Assembly (NCBI GenBank): GCA_938014335.1
Contig: CALLRP010000032.1
Location: 1-57,726, forward strand
DNA: 57,726 nucleotides
Direction of reading: 5' to 3'
From: an uncultured bacterium
GTDB taxonomy: Bacteria > Hydrogenedentota > Hydrogenedentia > Hydrogenedentales > Hydrogenedentaceae
The translations under genes and the position numbers were made by a program. How positions within the stretch are numbered: position 1 is the stretch's first letter; every line of letters begins with the position of its first letter. A model generated the notes under the pieces. The model saw only the letters and a list, made by a program, of their open reading frames with translations, was not told the DNA's origin and did not search any database. Of the stretch, positions 1 through 9,483 are shown piece by piece.

Positions 1-140
1 AAATATAATCTACATATACAAATATTTTTGATACTCTCCTACTTATAAATAAACAAAATTAAGAAATTATATTCACAGAATATTTATAATATTGGCACTT
101 GTTGTAAAAATACAAAGTTTATTATATTAGGGAAGTTTTA

Positions 141-1070
141 ATGCATATAATTCTGGCGAAACCTCGTGGATTTTGTGCCGGTGTTGAACGAGCTATTCAA
201 TGTGTAGAAAGGTCTTTAGAACTCTTTGGAAAACCTGTATATGTGTTAAATCAAATCGTCCATAATACCCATGTCGTAAATTCATTGCAGAAAAAGGGGG
301 CTGTTTTTGTGAGAAATATTGAAGATGTGCCCGAAAATTCTATTTTATTGTTTAGTGCCCATGGGGTTGGACCGGAACAATGGGAAAAAGCACAGAAGCG
401 ACATTTAAAGGTTATAGATGCAACCTGCCCATTGGTAGAGCGTGTTCATCGTTCTGCAAAGAAATATGCAGAACAGGATTACACAATAATACTCATTGGT
501 GATGCAGGACATGATGAAACCATAGGCACAATGGGCTGGGCTAAAGGGAAAGTCTTTTTAGTTCAGAATATACACGATGCTCAAACCATTGAAATTCCAG
601 AAAACGACTATATCGCATATATTACCCAGACTACATTAAGCATTGAAGACTGTAAAAAAATTGTGGACATTCTACATGAACGATTTCCCCACTTACAATC
701 CCCTTCCAGTGGAAATATTTGTTATGCTACGACCAATCGCCAAAAGGCGGTTCTATCGTTAGCCAAAAAGGCAGATATTGTTATCGTCGTTGGGGATTCA
801 GAAAGTGCCAACAGTCGCCGACTGGCTGATATTGCAAGAAGTGTCGGTAAAACGGCTTATTTAGTATTGGATGCTACCGAAATTAAAACCAAATGGCTTA
901 AAGATGTAAAAACCGTGCTGATTACTTCCGGTGCATCTGTTCCTGAAGAACATGTTCAGGGCGTTTTGAAGTTCTTATCTAATTGGGAACCCTGCTCCAT
1001 TGAAGAGATTTGTGTTGCATCGGAAAATGTACACTTTAAAATACCACCCGCGATAAGGGAAAAGGAGTAA
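141..1070 (+). CDS. ispH: 4-hydroxy-3-methylbut-2-enyl diphosphate reductase (IspH/LytB)
   Basis: This enzyme catalyses the last step of the MEP isoprenoid pathway, reducing HMBPP to IPP and DMAPP with a [4Fe-4S] cluster. The 309-residue length is normal for the family. The three cluster cysteines are visible in RGFCAGVERAI (Cys12), DATCPLVERVH (about residue 95) and GNICYATTNRQ (about residue 193). The acid-base Glu region reads GHDETIGTMGW, where most family members have GHPEVEGTMGQ. The start is an ATG about 10 bases after a gggaag ribosome-binding site. It is followed after 28 bases by the FAD/Fe-S oxidoreductase and may be co-transcribed with it. UppS at 22876-23655 uses products of this pathway. 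Confidence 0.97.
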   Translation: MHIILAKPRGFCAGVERAIQCVERSLELFGKPVYVLNQIVHNTHVVNSLQKKGAVFVRNIEDVPENSILLFSAHGVGPEQWEKAQKRHLKVIDATCPLVERVHRSAKKYAEQDYTIILIGDAGHDETIGTMGWAKGKVFLVQNIHDAQTIEIPENDYIAYITQTTLSIEDCKKIVDILHERFPHLQSPSSGNICYATTNRQKAVLSLAKKADIVIVVGDSESANSRRLADIARSVGKTAYLVLDATEIKTKWLKDVKTVLITSGASVPEEHVQGVLKFLSNWEPCSIEEICVASENVHFKIPPAIREKE

Positions 1071-1098
1071 TTCTGTCGTTCCTTTTGGAGAAAAAGAA

Positions 1099-3927
1099 AT
1101 GGATTGGAATAAAGTTCTTGAGAAAATAGCCCAAAAAAATCCTTCCTTAGACATACGCACAGACCACCTGTCTCGCTGGCTCTACGCAACAGATGCTTCT
1201 ATATACGAATTGCTCCCTGCAGGTGTCGCATTCCCTAAAAATACAGATGAAGTCCAACAAATCATGACTTTATGTGCTAATGAGGGGATTCCAATAATCC
1301 CAAGGGGTGCCGGTTCAGGTCTGAGTGGCGGGGCTATCGGTGAAGGTTTGATTATAGACCTTTCCCGCCACATGAGAACTATCTCTGAAATAAATATAGA
1401 TGAGCATTCCGTATGGGTTGAAGCGGGAGTTGTATTAGATAACCTGAACGAAACTGTAAAATCGAACAATTTCATGTTCGGTCCCGATGTGGCTACCAGT
1501 TCCCGAGCTACAATCGGAGGAATGATTGCCAACAATTCCTCCGGGGCTTTTGTGCATCACTATGGCATTACCATAGACCATATCCTTGCGATAGAAATTA
1601 TCACCTCCGATGGAAAAAAACAAATTTTAGAAAGAGAAAAACCCGAAACCTGGAAATCATTAGAAACAATAGCAGAACTGGTAAAACCCCATATACCCGA
1701 AATACAAACAATTTTTCATAATGATATAAAAAAACGCTGGCCCGGATACGCCTTAGACCGTTACTGTCAACTTTTCCCCTGCCCTATCCCCCTTTTCGGG
1801 GGAAGCGAAGGAACCCTGGGAATTATCACCCGCGCTAAACTAAATCTTGTCCCTATCCCCGGGCAACGAACCCTCATCGTATTCATGTTCGATACAATTC
1901 AGTCTGCCATGAATGCCATCACCCCTTTGATGAAATTTCATCCTGCCAGTATCGAACATATTGATGATATTCTCTTTAACCAAACCCGTGGACAACGCAA
2001 CTTTGAGTCTATCCGCCAATTGTTAGGATTGGATAAAACACAATACAAGTCGTTACTCTTCGTTGAATTTTTTGACCCCCCTCAGGACCTTATTAATGAA
2101 GTGTTACACTTAAAATTGGGTACTAATTCTATCTATTGTAAAGATGTTCAACAACGGAATATGCTCTGGGAATTCCGCAAAGCGGGACTATCCCTGCTCA
2201 CAGGGATGAAAGGGTCTGCCAAACCTGCCACAGGTGTCGAAGATACCGCAGTTCGCCCTGAGGATTTGTATGTATATGTTGATGAATTATCCAAAATCAT
2301 GAACCGTTATGGTGTTCAGGCTTCTTTCTATGGGCACGCTTCGGCAGGACTACTGCATGTTCGACCTGTATTTGATATGCACGAACCGACCGATGTCAAA
2401 AAGTTTCGCAAACTGGCAGAAGAAGTTTTTACTCTGGTGCGAAAATATCGAGGCACTTTCACAGGTGAACACGGCGTAGGTATGGCACATTCGGAATTTA
2501 TGAAACAACAAATTGGGGACAATCTGTTTAACCTGATGAAACAAGTAAAGCAGACCTTCGACCCTCATGGTCTAATGAACCCCGGAAAAATCACCGACCT
2601 ATCTCGCTTTCGATTTGATGAAAACTTGCGATGGCGAAAATTAACACTTCCTTTTGAACCATGTTTAGCATTCTCCCAAAAGGACGAATCATTCATCGGA
2701 AATTTAGAACAATGTAATGGTTGTGGAGCATGCCGAAAAGAGACTCCAACCATGTGCCCTACTTTTATAGCACATAGAGAAGAAATACTATCCACTCGTG
2801 GGAGAGCCAATATAATCCGCCATGTTATAGAAGAATCTGCCCATCACCCCGAGATACTGTTTTCAACAGAACTTCGACAAGCATTGAAATATTGCCTTGC
2901 CTGTCGTGCCTGCACCGTAGAATGCCCCTCAAATGTAAATATGTCCCTACTCAAAGCAGAGTTGTTACATGCGTTAGATTCAAAATACCTGTCCCACTTA
3001 GCAAAAATTCTATTAAGTAATATAGATACTTTCGGTAAATTCGCGAGTATGACACCATCACTGGCTAATTTTAGTCTTAAAAACAGATGGTTACGGAGTA
3101 TTTTAGAACATTTTACTGGAATTATTGCGGAGCGACCTTTGCCTTTGTATGCTCCTGAACCCTTCCATCGTTGGTTTTATCGAACGTACAATGGTTGGAA
3201 AACAGGAACGGGGACTCAAGGCTCCGTAATTCTCTGGGATGATTGTTTTACACGCTACCATGAGCCCGAAATAGGTAAGGATGCAGTAAGAGTGTTAACC
3301 TCCGCAGGGTTTCAAGTAGAAATCCTGCCCCATAAAATTTGTTGCGGTCGCCCAGCATTCAGTGTTGGGAACCTGAAAAACGCCCGCAAAAAAGGCAAAT
3401 ATAATTTAAAAATTTTTAAGGATAAAAAAGAACCCATTCTCTTCTTAGAACCTTCATGCTTTACTATGTTCTACGAAGATTACAAAGAATTAAAATTAGA
3501 ATCGGCAGAGATGGTCGCCGAAAAATCAATACTTTTAGAAGAATTTTTAGCAAACCTATTGCGAAACAATTCTTCTGCCTTACCTTTTAATAATAACAAA
3601 CCTATGGAAATTGCAATCCATACACATTGTCATACGAAAGCCACATGCGGAAATACCCCTATGAAAGAAGCCCTGTCTCAAATTCCAAATGCTCACATTC
3701 AAATACTCCCCTCCGCCTGTTGTGGTATGGCAGGTGCTTACGGAATGATGAAGGATACCTATTCTTTATCTATGGATGTGGGTAAACACTTGAAACAATT
3801 GATAGAAAAACTACCCAACGACACAAAAATTGTTGCTTCGGGCACAAGTTGCAGACAGCAAATATCTTATCTAACAAATCGAAATGCAGAACATTTTATC
3901 CAGATTATTGCACAAGTAATAAAATAA
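1099..3927 (+). CDS. FAD-linked oxidase fused to Fe-S/CCG module (GlcD/GlcF-like D-2-hydroxyacid dehydrogenase)
   Basis: This 942-residue fusion belongs to the D-lactate/glycolate dehydrogenase type (YdiJ-like), which oxidises D-2-hydroxyacids and passes electrons through Fe-S centres. The FAD-binding domain is at about residues 40-180 (PRGAGSGLSGGA, GGMIANNSSGA). The FAD-oxidase C-terminal domain ends at about residue 490 (GEHGVGMAHSEF). Two ferredoxin motifs follow, CNGCGACRKETPTMCP near 538 and CLACRACTVECP near 598. Two CCG cysteine-rich domains lie at CCGRPAF near 747 and ACCGMAGAYG near 873. The separate GlcD, GlcE and GlcF subunits of E. coli are here reduced to one chain. The actual substrate cannot be read from sequence. 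Confidence 0.9.
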   Translation: MDWNKVLEKIAQKNPSLDIRTDHLSRWLYATDASIYELLPAGVAFPKNTDEVQQIMTLCANEGIPIIPRGAGSGLSGGAIGEGLIIDLSRHMRTISEINIDEHSVWVEAGVVLDNLNETVKSNNFMFGPDVATSSRATIGGMIANNSSGAFVHHYGITIDHILAIEIITSDGKKQILEREKPETWKSLETIAELVKPHIPEIQTIFHNDIKKRWPGYALDRYCQLFPCPIPLFGGSEGTLGIITRAKLNLVPIPGQRTLIVFMFDTIQSAMNAITPLMKFHPASIEHIDDILFNQTRGQRNFESIRQLLGLDKTQYKSLLFVEFFDPPQDLINEVLHLKLGTNSIYCKDVQQRNMLWEFRKAGLSLLTGMKGSAKPATGVEDTAVRPEDLYVYVDELSKIMNRYGVQASFYGHASAGLLHVRPVFDMHEPTDVKKFRKLAEEVFTLVRKYRGTFTGEHGVGMAHSEFMKQQIGDNLFNLMKQVKQTFDPHGLMNPGKITDLSRFRFDENLRWRKLTLPFEPCLAFSQKDESFIGNLEQCNGCGACRKETPTMCPTFIAHREEILSTRGRANIIRHVIEESAHHPEILFSTELRQALKYCLACRACTVECPSNVNMSLLKAELLHALDSKYLSHLAKILLSNIDTFGKFASMTPSLANFSLKNRWLRSILEHFTGIIAERPLPLYAPEPFHRWFYRTYNGWKTGTGTQGSVILWDDCFTRYHEPEIGKDAVRVLTSAGFQVEILPHKICCGRPAFSVGNLKNARKKGKYNLKIFKDKKEPILFLEPSCFTMFYEDYKELKLESAEMVAEKSILLEEFLANLLRNNSSALPFNNNKPMEIAIHTHCHTKATCGNTPMKEALSQIPNAHIQILPSACCGMAGAYGMMKDTYSLSMDVGKHLKQLIEKLPNDTKIVASGTSCRQQISYLTNRNAEHFIQIIAQVIK

Positions 3928-3946
3928 ATAAAGGAGTTTTTTATTT

Positions 3947-4894
3947 ATGGCAGAACTCACAGGGAGAAAACAGAAATTGCTATTTTGGAGTTTTTTTATT
4001 TTAGCCCCTATACTATTCCCAATTATCACATTTTTCTCTCTTGCCCATTATAGTGCCTATCACAATCCTATGCCTCAGGATTTCAGACAAAGCATTTACA
4101 AAGATACAGAGCGAAAACCCCTTGCTAAACCTATTACACTCAAAATCGTAACCTATAACATTCAAGATACTTGGGTTGTCGGGAGAAATCGCCCCGAGCG
4201 AATGTATGCTTTGGCACGAAAATTAATAGAACTCGATCCGGACATCGTCGGTTTTCAGGAATCATTTATACAAAAAGACCGTGCCATTCTTATACATGAA
4301 CTCACATCCAAAAGCCGATTAAAGTATCATCAATACTATCCCAGTGGTCTAATAGGAAGTGGAAAATTCACTATGAGTGCTTTTCCTATCCGCGAAAATT
4401 TCTTCTACCGATATAAAGTTACCGGCGACTGGTATCGCTTCTGGGAAGGCGACTGGTGGGCAGGGAAAGGAGCCGGATTGGCACGAATTGAAATCCCTGA
4501 TATAGGCTTCCTCGATTTTTATAACACACATCTACAAGCAGGTTATGGCAACCCTCGCTATCGTGCAGTAAAAGAAGCTCAAGCAAAAGAATTAGCAGAA
4601 TTTATTAACACTTCCTGTTGGACAGAATTCCCCGTTATTTTAGTCGGAGATTTAAACACCCGTAGAGGTGATAATGCCCATGATAGTCTGGTTGTTATTG
4701 CCAATCTTATACGGATTATGAATATTGATTCCAGTATTGACCATATCTATGCCAAAAAAAGTCCTCGCTACCAGTTTGATGTATTAGACTCCATCGAAAT
4801 TCAACAAGGGCTCGATTCATCTGGAAAATCGATTCGGTTAAGTGACCATAATGGTTATTTGACCACTGTTACAATAACTCCAATCGAAAACTAA
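3947..4894 (+). CDS. Membrane-anchored endonuclease/exonuclease/phosphatase-family phosphodiesterase
   Basis: The protein has one N-terminal hydrophobic segment (about residues 12-35) followed by an exonuclease-endonuclease-phosphatase (EEP) fold. Core residues are in place: TYNIQD near 67, the metal-binding Glu in FQESF near 103, the catalytic Asp in VGDLNTRRGD near 234 and the terminal SDHNGY near 298. The pattern FQE...GDLN...DHIYAK resembles neutral sphingomyelinase-like bacterial phosphodiesterases more than AP endonucleases. A phospholipid or other phosphodiester substrate outside the cytoplasm is therefore plausible but unproven. It lies 19 bases after the FAD oxidase behind an aaaggag ribosome-binding site, so it is probably in the same operon. 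Confidence 0.8.
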   Translation: MAELTGRKQKLLFWSFFILAPILFPIITFFSLAHYSAYHNPMPQDFRQSIYKDTERKPLAKPITLKIVTYNIQDTWVVGRNRPERMYALARKLIELDPDIVGFQESFIQKDRAILIHELTSKSRLKYHQYYPSGLIGSGKFTMSAFPIRENFFYRYKVTGDWYRFWEGDWWAGKGAGLARIEIPDIGFLDFYNTHLQAGYGNPRYRAVKEAQAKELAEFINTSCWTEFPVILVGDLNTRRGDNAHDSLVVIANLIRIMNIDSSIDHIYAKKSPRYQFDVLDSIEIQQGLDSSGKSIRLSDHNGYLTTVTITPIEN

Positions 4895-4915
4895 AACTTA
4901 TAAGGAGAATAAAAT

Positions 4916-5659
4916 ATGCAAAAAATTATCAAAATCCAATGGTTAACACTTGGTTTATTATGTTCCATCTCTATGCTAACCTTTGCGGAAGCATCCTTAG
5001 ATGAAGTCTATACAAAACTTATTTCCGCATGGGAAAAACAAAAGACTATCAAAGCAGATGTCGGAGCCGATGCCAGCATCCCGGTAAATGATGTAAAATT
5101 AAAATTAAAGGGAATTGGAGAATTATTAATCAAACGCGATGCGGATAAAGAAAAATTTGCTCAAAAACTTTCTGCATTCCCCGCTTCATTAGTCGAATCC
5201 GGCAACTCATCCCTACTAAACAATCCCTTTGCCAAAGCCACTGTTATCTTTGATGGCACCGAATTTTTCGTTACCTATCAACTTTTGAATAATTCTGATA
5301 CCATTAAAACATCACCCGACATCACCAAAGGGGCTATACCCATCGGCGGAAAGAAAATGTTCGACATCGTCAAAGAAAAAATGAATATCACCGTCGGACC
5401 TGAAACAGAATGGGACGGCAAGAAAATGATAAACCTAAAACTCGAACCTAAAGAAGGGCAGAGCGGAGATTTTTCTTCTGCTAATGTATTGATGGACCCC
5501 GATTTAGGAATTATTCGCAGATTAGAGATAATTGGCAAAGACCAGACCCCGATGTTTACCTGCGAATATAAAAACGTTAAAACAGGTGTTGACATTCCTG
5601 ACGAAACATTCCAGATACCTGCTTCAACAATCACACCTCCCCCTGCAAGTGGACAATAA
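4916..5659 (+). CDS. Secreted LolA/LppX-like lipoprotein-carrier-fold protein
   Basis: This 247-residue protein has a clear Sec signal peptide (residues 1-26, hydrophobic core LTLGLLCSISMLTF, cleavage after FAEA). The rest looks like the half-barrel LolA/LppX fold. It has an N-terminal helix (YTKLISAWEKQKTIKADV), a GIGELLIKR strand, and DPDLGIIRRLEIIGKD followed by the late 'PDETFQIP' segment typical of LolA-type proteins. Such proteins carry lipidated proteins or lipids across the periplasm. Sequence similarity is loose and function is inferred from fold pattern only. It follows the EEP gene after 21 bases with an aaggag site. A second, more typical LolA lies at 38819-39679. Confidence 0.6.
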   Translation: MQKIIKIQWLTLGLLCSISMLTFAEASLDEVYTKLISAWEKQKTIKADVGADASIPVNDVKLKLKGIGELLIKRDADKEKFAQKLSAFPASLVESGNSSLLNNPFAKATVIFDGTEFFVTYQLLNNSDTIKTSPDITKGAIPIGGKKMFDIVKEKMNITVGPETEWDGKKMINLKLEPKEGQSGDFSSANVLMDPDLGIIRRLEIIGKDQTPMFTCEYKNVKTGVDIPDETFQIPASTITPPPASGQ

Positions 5660-6322
5660 ACATCTTTATTCATTTTAAGGGCGAGTTTCAAAACCCGACC
5701 TTTGTATTTCCTTGACGACATAAGTAAGGGTAGGTTCCAAACCTACCCCCTATATTTATCCCCCCTCTTCCATTCATGTTTATTCATGTCATTAGCGGTT
5801 AAAAAAATTTTTAAAATTTAGCTTAATTATTACCCTAAAAGTGCGAAGAAAGTGGGGAGTATTTTTGGATGTATATAAAGAAAATGAAGTATTTATAAAA
5901 AAAGGAAGAAAAGTCACAGACACAAATCTACAAATATTGGTTGGGGCCAGTCGTATGTGTATATTAGTATTTGTAAATTCAATGGGTTCAGTTAATTATA
6001 GAGAAAATTTTAAGCGAAACTCAAAAATCAAAAATCATAAATTACTGAATCCCCGCTGTTTTATCTCATTGCCCTATTGAAAAAGGGATAGAAAGCCTTA
6101 GCCAGTCGAGTGTTTTTTATTTTAGATTTACCTCTGTGTAGCTAATGTTTGTATGAGAAGAGATTGGGATGAGGAATGGAAGAATAAAAAATTCGTCAAC
6201 AAGATACCGACATTGCTATTAGCCCACTTATTATGATAGAAGTCTCTATAAATTATTAGATAAATAGATGTATAATTATATTAAAGATATTTTGAAGAGA
6301 AATATATAATATATATATAAGG
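5660..6322. other. Gene-poor intergenic region (663 bases)
   Basis: No convincing gene is visible. The left end holds a hairpin repeat at 5728-5748 and a related imperfect copy near 5680-5702. A short GTG-started reading frame (5841-6080) exists, but it has no ribosome-binding site or recognisable content. A TATAAT hexamer at 6271-6276 could be the -10 of trmB, but no good -35 is spaced with it. Confidence 0.6.
5728..5748. repeat. Perfect hairpin, 9-bp arms, 3-base loop
   Basis: gggtaggtt pairs exactly with aacctaccc around the loop cca. An imperfect relative (gggcgagttt..aaacccgacc) lies about 45 bases upstream. It could end the upstream transcript, but no T-run follows immediately, so a short dispersed palindromic repeat is as likely. 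Confidence 0.6.
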
Positions 6323-7003
6323 TTGGATTTAGAGGATAGTAAAGAATTGAGAATACATCAACACGTAAATCCATTGAATAAAAAATATCTTGTGGTTCCG
6401 CCTATGCCAAAATGGTCAGAGGTATATGCAGAACCATTTCTTCCATTGCATCTTGATATCGGTTCTGCAAGTGGGCGTTTTTTAATTCAATTAGCACAGA
6501 AGAATAAAGGTTGGAATTATTTAGGTTTAGAAATACGGCAACCTATGGTGGAACGGGCAAATCACTGGAAAAATGAAATGGGACTTCAAAATCTTTACTT
6601 TTTTTTCGGGCAGGCACATGTAGTTCTACGACCGCTACTGGAAAGTTTACCTATGGGTGTTTTGCAATATGTAACAATAAATTTTCCTGATCCGTGGTTT
6701 AAGCGACGACATCAGAAGCGCAGATTGATTACTCCAGAATTAGTGCAAACATTAGCGACTTTTTTACAACCCCATGGGAAGATATTCATCCAGACCGATG
6801 TTAAAGAATTGAGTGAAGATATTAAAAATAGTTTTATGAATAATTGTCATTTTCAAACTGTGGATACACCGATAGAGCAAAATCATTTTGGCGTTCCTAC
6901 AGAGAGAGAAAATTCTGTAATTCGTTTAGGTCGTTATATACACAGGATATTAATAGAACGGAAAACAGAAGTATCAAAAGAAACCCATTTAACCGATAAT
7001 TAG
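6323..7003 (+). CDS. trmB: tRNA (guanine-N7-)-methyltransferase
   Basis: TrmB methylates G46 of tRNA using S-adenosylmethionine. The SAM-binding motif I is LDIGSASGRFL at about residues 44-54, followed by LGLEIRQPMVERA. The family signature FPDPWFKRRHQKRRL is at about residue 122, and a late PTEREN segment matches the substrate-binding TxxE region. Length (226) is normal. The TTG at 6323 is the longest possible start. An in-frame TTG 24 bases later has a better placed gagga site, so the true start may be there. It is separated from the upstream operon by a long gap and followed after 8 bases by the secreted repeat protein. Confidence 0.93.
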   Translation: MDLEDSKELRIHQHVNPLNKKYLVVPPMPKWSEVYAEPFLPLHLDIGSASGRFLIQLAQKNKGWNYLGLEIRQPMVERANHWKNEMGLQNLYFFFGQAHVVLRPLLESLPMGVLQYVTINFPDPWFKRRHQKRRLITPELVQTLATFLQPHGKIFIQTDVKELSEDIKNSFMNNCHFQTVDTPIEQNHFGVPTERENSVIRLGRYIHRILIERKTEVSKETHLTDN

Positions 7004-7011
7004 GATAGAAG

Positions 7012-9306
7012 ATGAATATACATAAAAAAAACATCTTTCTGCTCTTCATCGCATCACTTATACTCGTAATAGCATTACCTTCCTTTGCAGGTGAAAAAAT
7101 TAAATATCGATTACGAATTCTTGTAGAAGGTGGGGGAAGTGTAAACCCAGGAGTAGGAGATTTTTATTATGATGCGGGAACAACTGCATTTATAAATGCA
7201 ATACCCAGTGCGGATTGGGCATTTGACCAATGGCAGGGAGCCATAACAGGGACCGATTTGTATGCACAGGTACTGATGAATAGCAATAAAACCGTTACAG
7301 CAATATTTGTCCCCGCAGTATGGCGACTTACGATTGAACATAGTGGTAATGCTATCGGGTTTACTTCATTTGCCCCCGGAACTTATGGTTTCAAAAATGA
7401 TCAAAAAGTGCCTTTAATGATTGGCACATCACCGGGTGTATATTTTGGTGGATGGACAGGGGATATAGTTAGTAATGAAGAGTTTATACAGATTGTTATG
7501 AACTCAGATAAATATGTAAATGCAAAATTTACAAACACAGGTTACATACTTAATCTTAGTGTTATCGGTCAAGGGGGGACAACACCATTTCACGGCGTTC
7601 CCCATCGGTATTCTGAAAATTTAGTTGTATCTGTGGTCTCGTATGCAACAAATTCTTTATGGCGTTTCGACCATTGGGAAGGAGATATTGGTGACAATGA
7701 GCCACTCTATTATATTCTCATGCAACTTCCAATGGACCAAAATCGAAATATCACAGCCGTATTTATAGAAAAACCAAACTATAAACTGACATTGGAGATT
7801 ATAGGCGAGGGAAGTGTTTCTGTTCAGGAGGGATTTAATACTCCCGTAATTGTATCGTCAGGGGTCCATGAATTCACTTTTCTTGAATGGTCATTTATTC
7901 GTTGTGAAAGGATACTCTCTTCACCCGGTTGGAAATTTTTACGCTGGGAAGGAGATTACGGAGATACATCGCCTACATATTCAAGATGCTCTTTTTCGAT
8001 GGATAAAAACCGCAATATCCGATGTATCTTTACAAATAAAACGCAGGTACCAAATGTCGTTGGACTTTCCCAAAATATCGCAGAAAACACTATCATAAAT
8101 AGTGACCTGACTGTTGGTGATATTATAGAAGTATGTGGCGATGATTATCCTTCCGGATATGTTGTAAATCAAAGCCCCTTAGCAGGGACTACAATAGAGA
8201 TCGGTAATTCTATAGACCTCTGGGTTTCGACGGGTCCATGTCTTGTACCTGTGCCAAATGTAGTAGAAATGTACTTGACAGAAGCCGAAAATATGATAAC
8301 GAACACAGGTTTGATTCTGGGTGAAATAATAGAACAATGTAATGATGAGATAGAACCAGGTAAAGTTATTAGTCAAAGCCCACCCGCAGGAGAACGAATA
8401 TTCCCCGGTAGTACGATAGATATTATCGTATCTATAGGTCCCTGTCTCGAAGGCGAAGGAATTATAGAAGGCGAAGGAACAACAGAGGGAAGTATAGAAG
8501 GGACTCCCGAGGGGGAAAACTGTATCTGGGCAGATGTATGCCCTAATTTTAATTTTGAAGGGATAAAATATGGTTATTATTTTGGAATACTATGGGAAAA
8601 TTGTGACAGTAATCAATCAGGTATCCCCGATGCATGGGAAATCGAAATTGTAAAATATCTGCTTTGTAATCCTCAGGGGATTTGGGAGAATCAATTTATC
8701 TGCAAATATACCGAAAATTACAATGTGCTAAAAACAGAGCTCCAATTCTATACTTCTATTTATGCTTTTCGTCATATTCTCACAGGACTTCTCACTCTCG
8801 GTTATAACATAGAGGGACTTAAGAATATTTTTTCCCTAACAAAGAATTATACCCCCTTTGAATATCCCTCCGAAACTTTTCCATGCCTTCCTGATGTAGA
8901 TCTGGACAATGATGGTATGACCAATTATGAAGAATATCTTCATGTCGTAAGTTTTAATGGGACAAAAGAGGTTTTTGTTAAAAATATTTTTAATCCCTCC
9001 CCTGTCCCTGCAATTCATTCCGCTGATTCAAACCAGGATGGAAAAATAAGTTTGGCAGAGATGCTTCGTATTATCCAATTCTTAAATTGCTCGGGTTTCC
9101 ACTGCGAAGAGGGAACCGAAGATGGTTATGCCCCGGGATATGACGAAAATTTTGATTTTTCGTGTCCACGACATACCGCAGATTATCTCCCCCCCGATTG
9201 GCATATCAGCCTTGAGGAAATACTTCGTATGGTGCAATTCTTTAACTCCAACGGCTACCAAATCTGTCCTTTCCTGTCTGAAGATAACTATTGCCCCATT
9301 TTTTAA
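7012..9306 (+). CDS. Secreted InlB-type repeat / PASTA / EG-linker protein with dockerin-like C-terminal module
   Basis: The 764-residue protein begins with a Sec signal peptide (residues 1-26, ending SFAG). About four divergent InlB B-type ('bacterial repeat') units follow to about residue 345. Each has a GGGSV or GQGGT start, a W..DxWxGxI centre and a MNSNKTVTAIF-like end. Two PASTA-like repeats follow (VPNVVGLS..., VPNVVEMY...), each with a mid-repeat Cys and a terminal GPC. A short EGEG linker (about 482-502) and a unique region come next. The last 95 residues are the HSADSNQDGKISLAEMLRI...TEDGYAPG...YCP module shared with proteins at 10911-13373 and 17022-19700. It is probably exported and surface-associated. 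The binding target is unknown. Confidence 0.85.
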   Translation: MNIHKKNIFLLFIASLILVIALPSFAGEKIKYRLRILVEGGGSVNPGVGDFYYDAGTTAFINAIPSADWAFDQWQGAITGTDLYAQVLMNSNKTVTAIFVPAVWRLTIEHSGNAIGFTSFAPGTYGFKNDQKVPLMIGTSPGVYFGGWTGDIVSNEEFIQIVMNSDKYVNAKFTNTGYILNLSVIGQGGTTPFHGVPHRYSENLVVSVVSYATNSLWRFDHWEGDIGDNEPLYYILMQLPMDQNRNITAVFIEKPNYKLTLEIIGEGSVSVQEGFNTPVIVSSGVHEFTFLEWSFIRCERILSSPGWKFLRWEGDYGDTSPTYSRCSFSMDKNRNIRCIFTNKTQVPNVVGLSQNIAENTIINSDLTVGDIIEVCGDDYPSGYVVNQSPLAGTTIEIGNSIDLWVSTGPCLVPVPNVVEMYLTEAENMITNTGLILGEIIEQCNDEIEPGKVISQSPPAGERIFPGSTIDIIVSIGPCLEGEGIIEGEGTTEGSIEGTPEGENCIWADVCPNFNFEGIKYGYYFGILWENCDSNQSGIPDAWEIEIVKYLLCNPQGIWENQFICKYTENYNVLKTELQFYTSIYAFRHILTGLLTLGYNIEGLKNIFSLTKNYTPFEYPSETFPCLPDVDLDNDGMTNYEEYLHVVSFNGTKEVFVKNIFNPSPVPAIHSADSNQDGKISLAEMLRIIQFLNCSGFHCEEGTEDGYAPGYDENFDFSCPRHTADYLPPDWHISLEEILRMVQFFNSNGYQICPFLSEDNYCPIF

Positions 9307-9483
9307 TATAAAGCATATTTTTTAGTCACAAATGATACTAATCAGACTTATATAAAAATGAAATTTTTTTATATTCAAGAATTTCAAGTATAAAATTGTG
9401 AAATAATTCCATCTTCCTCTACAATATTTGGGAATAACAGAAAAAATTCTGTAACCCTCATCCCATAAAGATAAAAATTAACG

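Noticed and set aside
1..140. Promoter for ispH
   Set aside because: The sequence is uniformly AT-rich and many hexamers fit poorly. No pair with good spacing stood out.
5841..6080. 79-residue frame in the gap before trmB
   Set aside because: It has a GTG start with no ribosome-binding site, no signal peptide and no recognised motif. Its length is within chance for AT-rich DNA.
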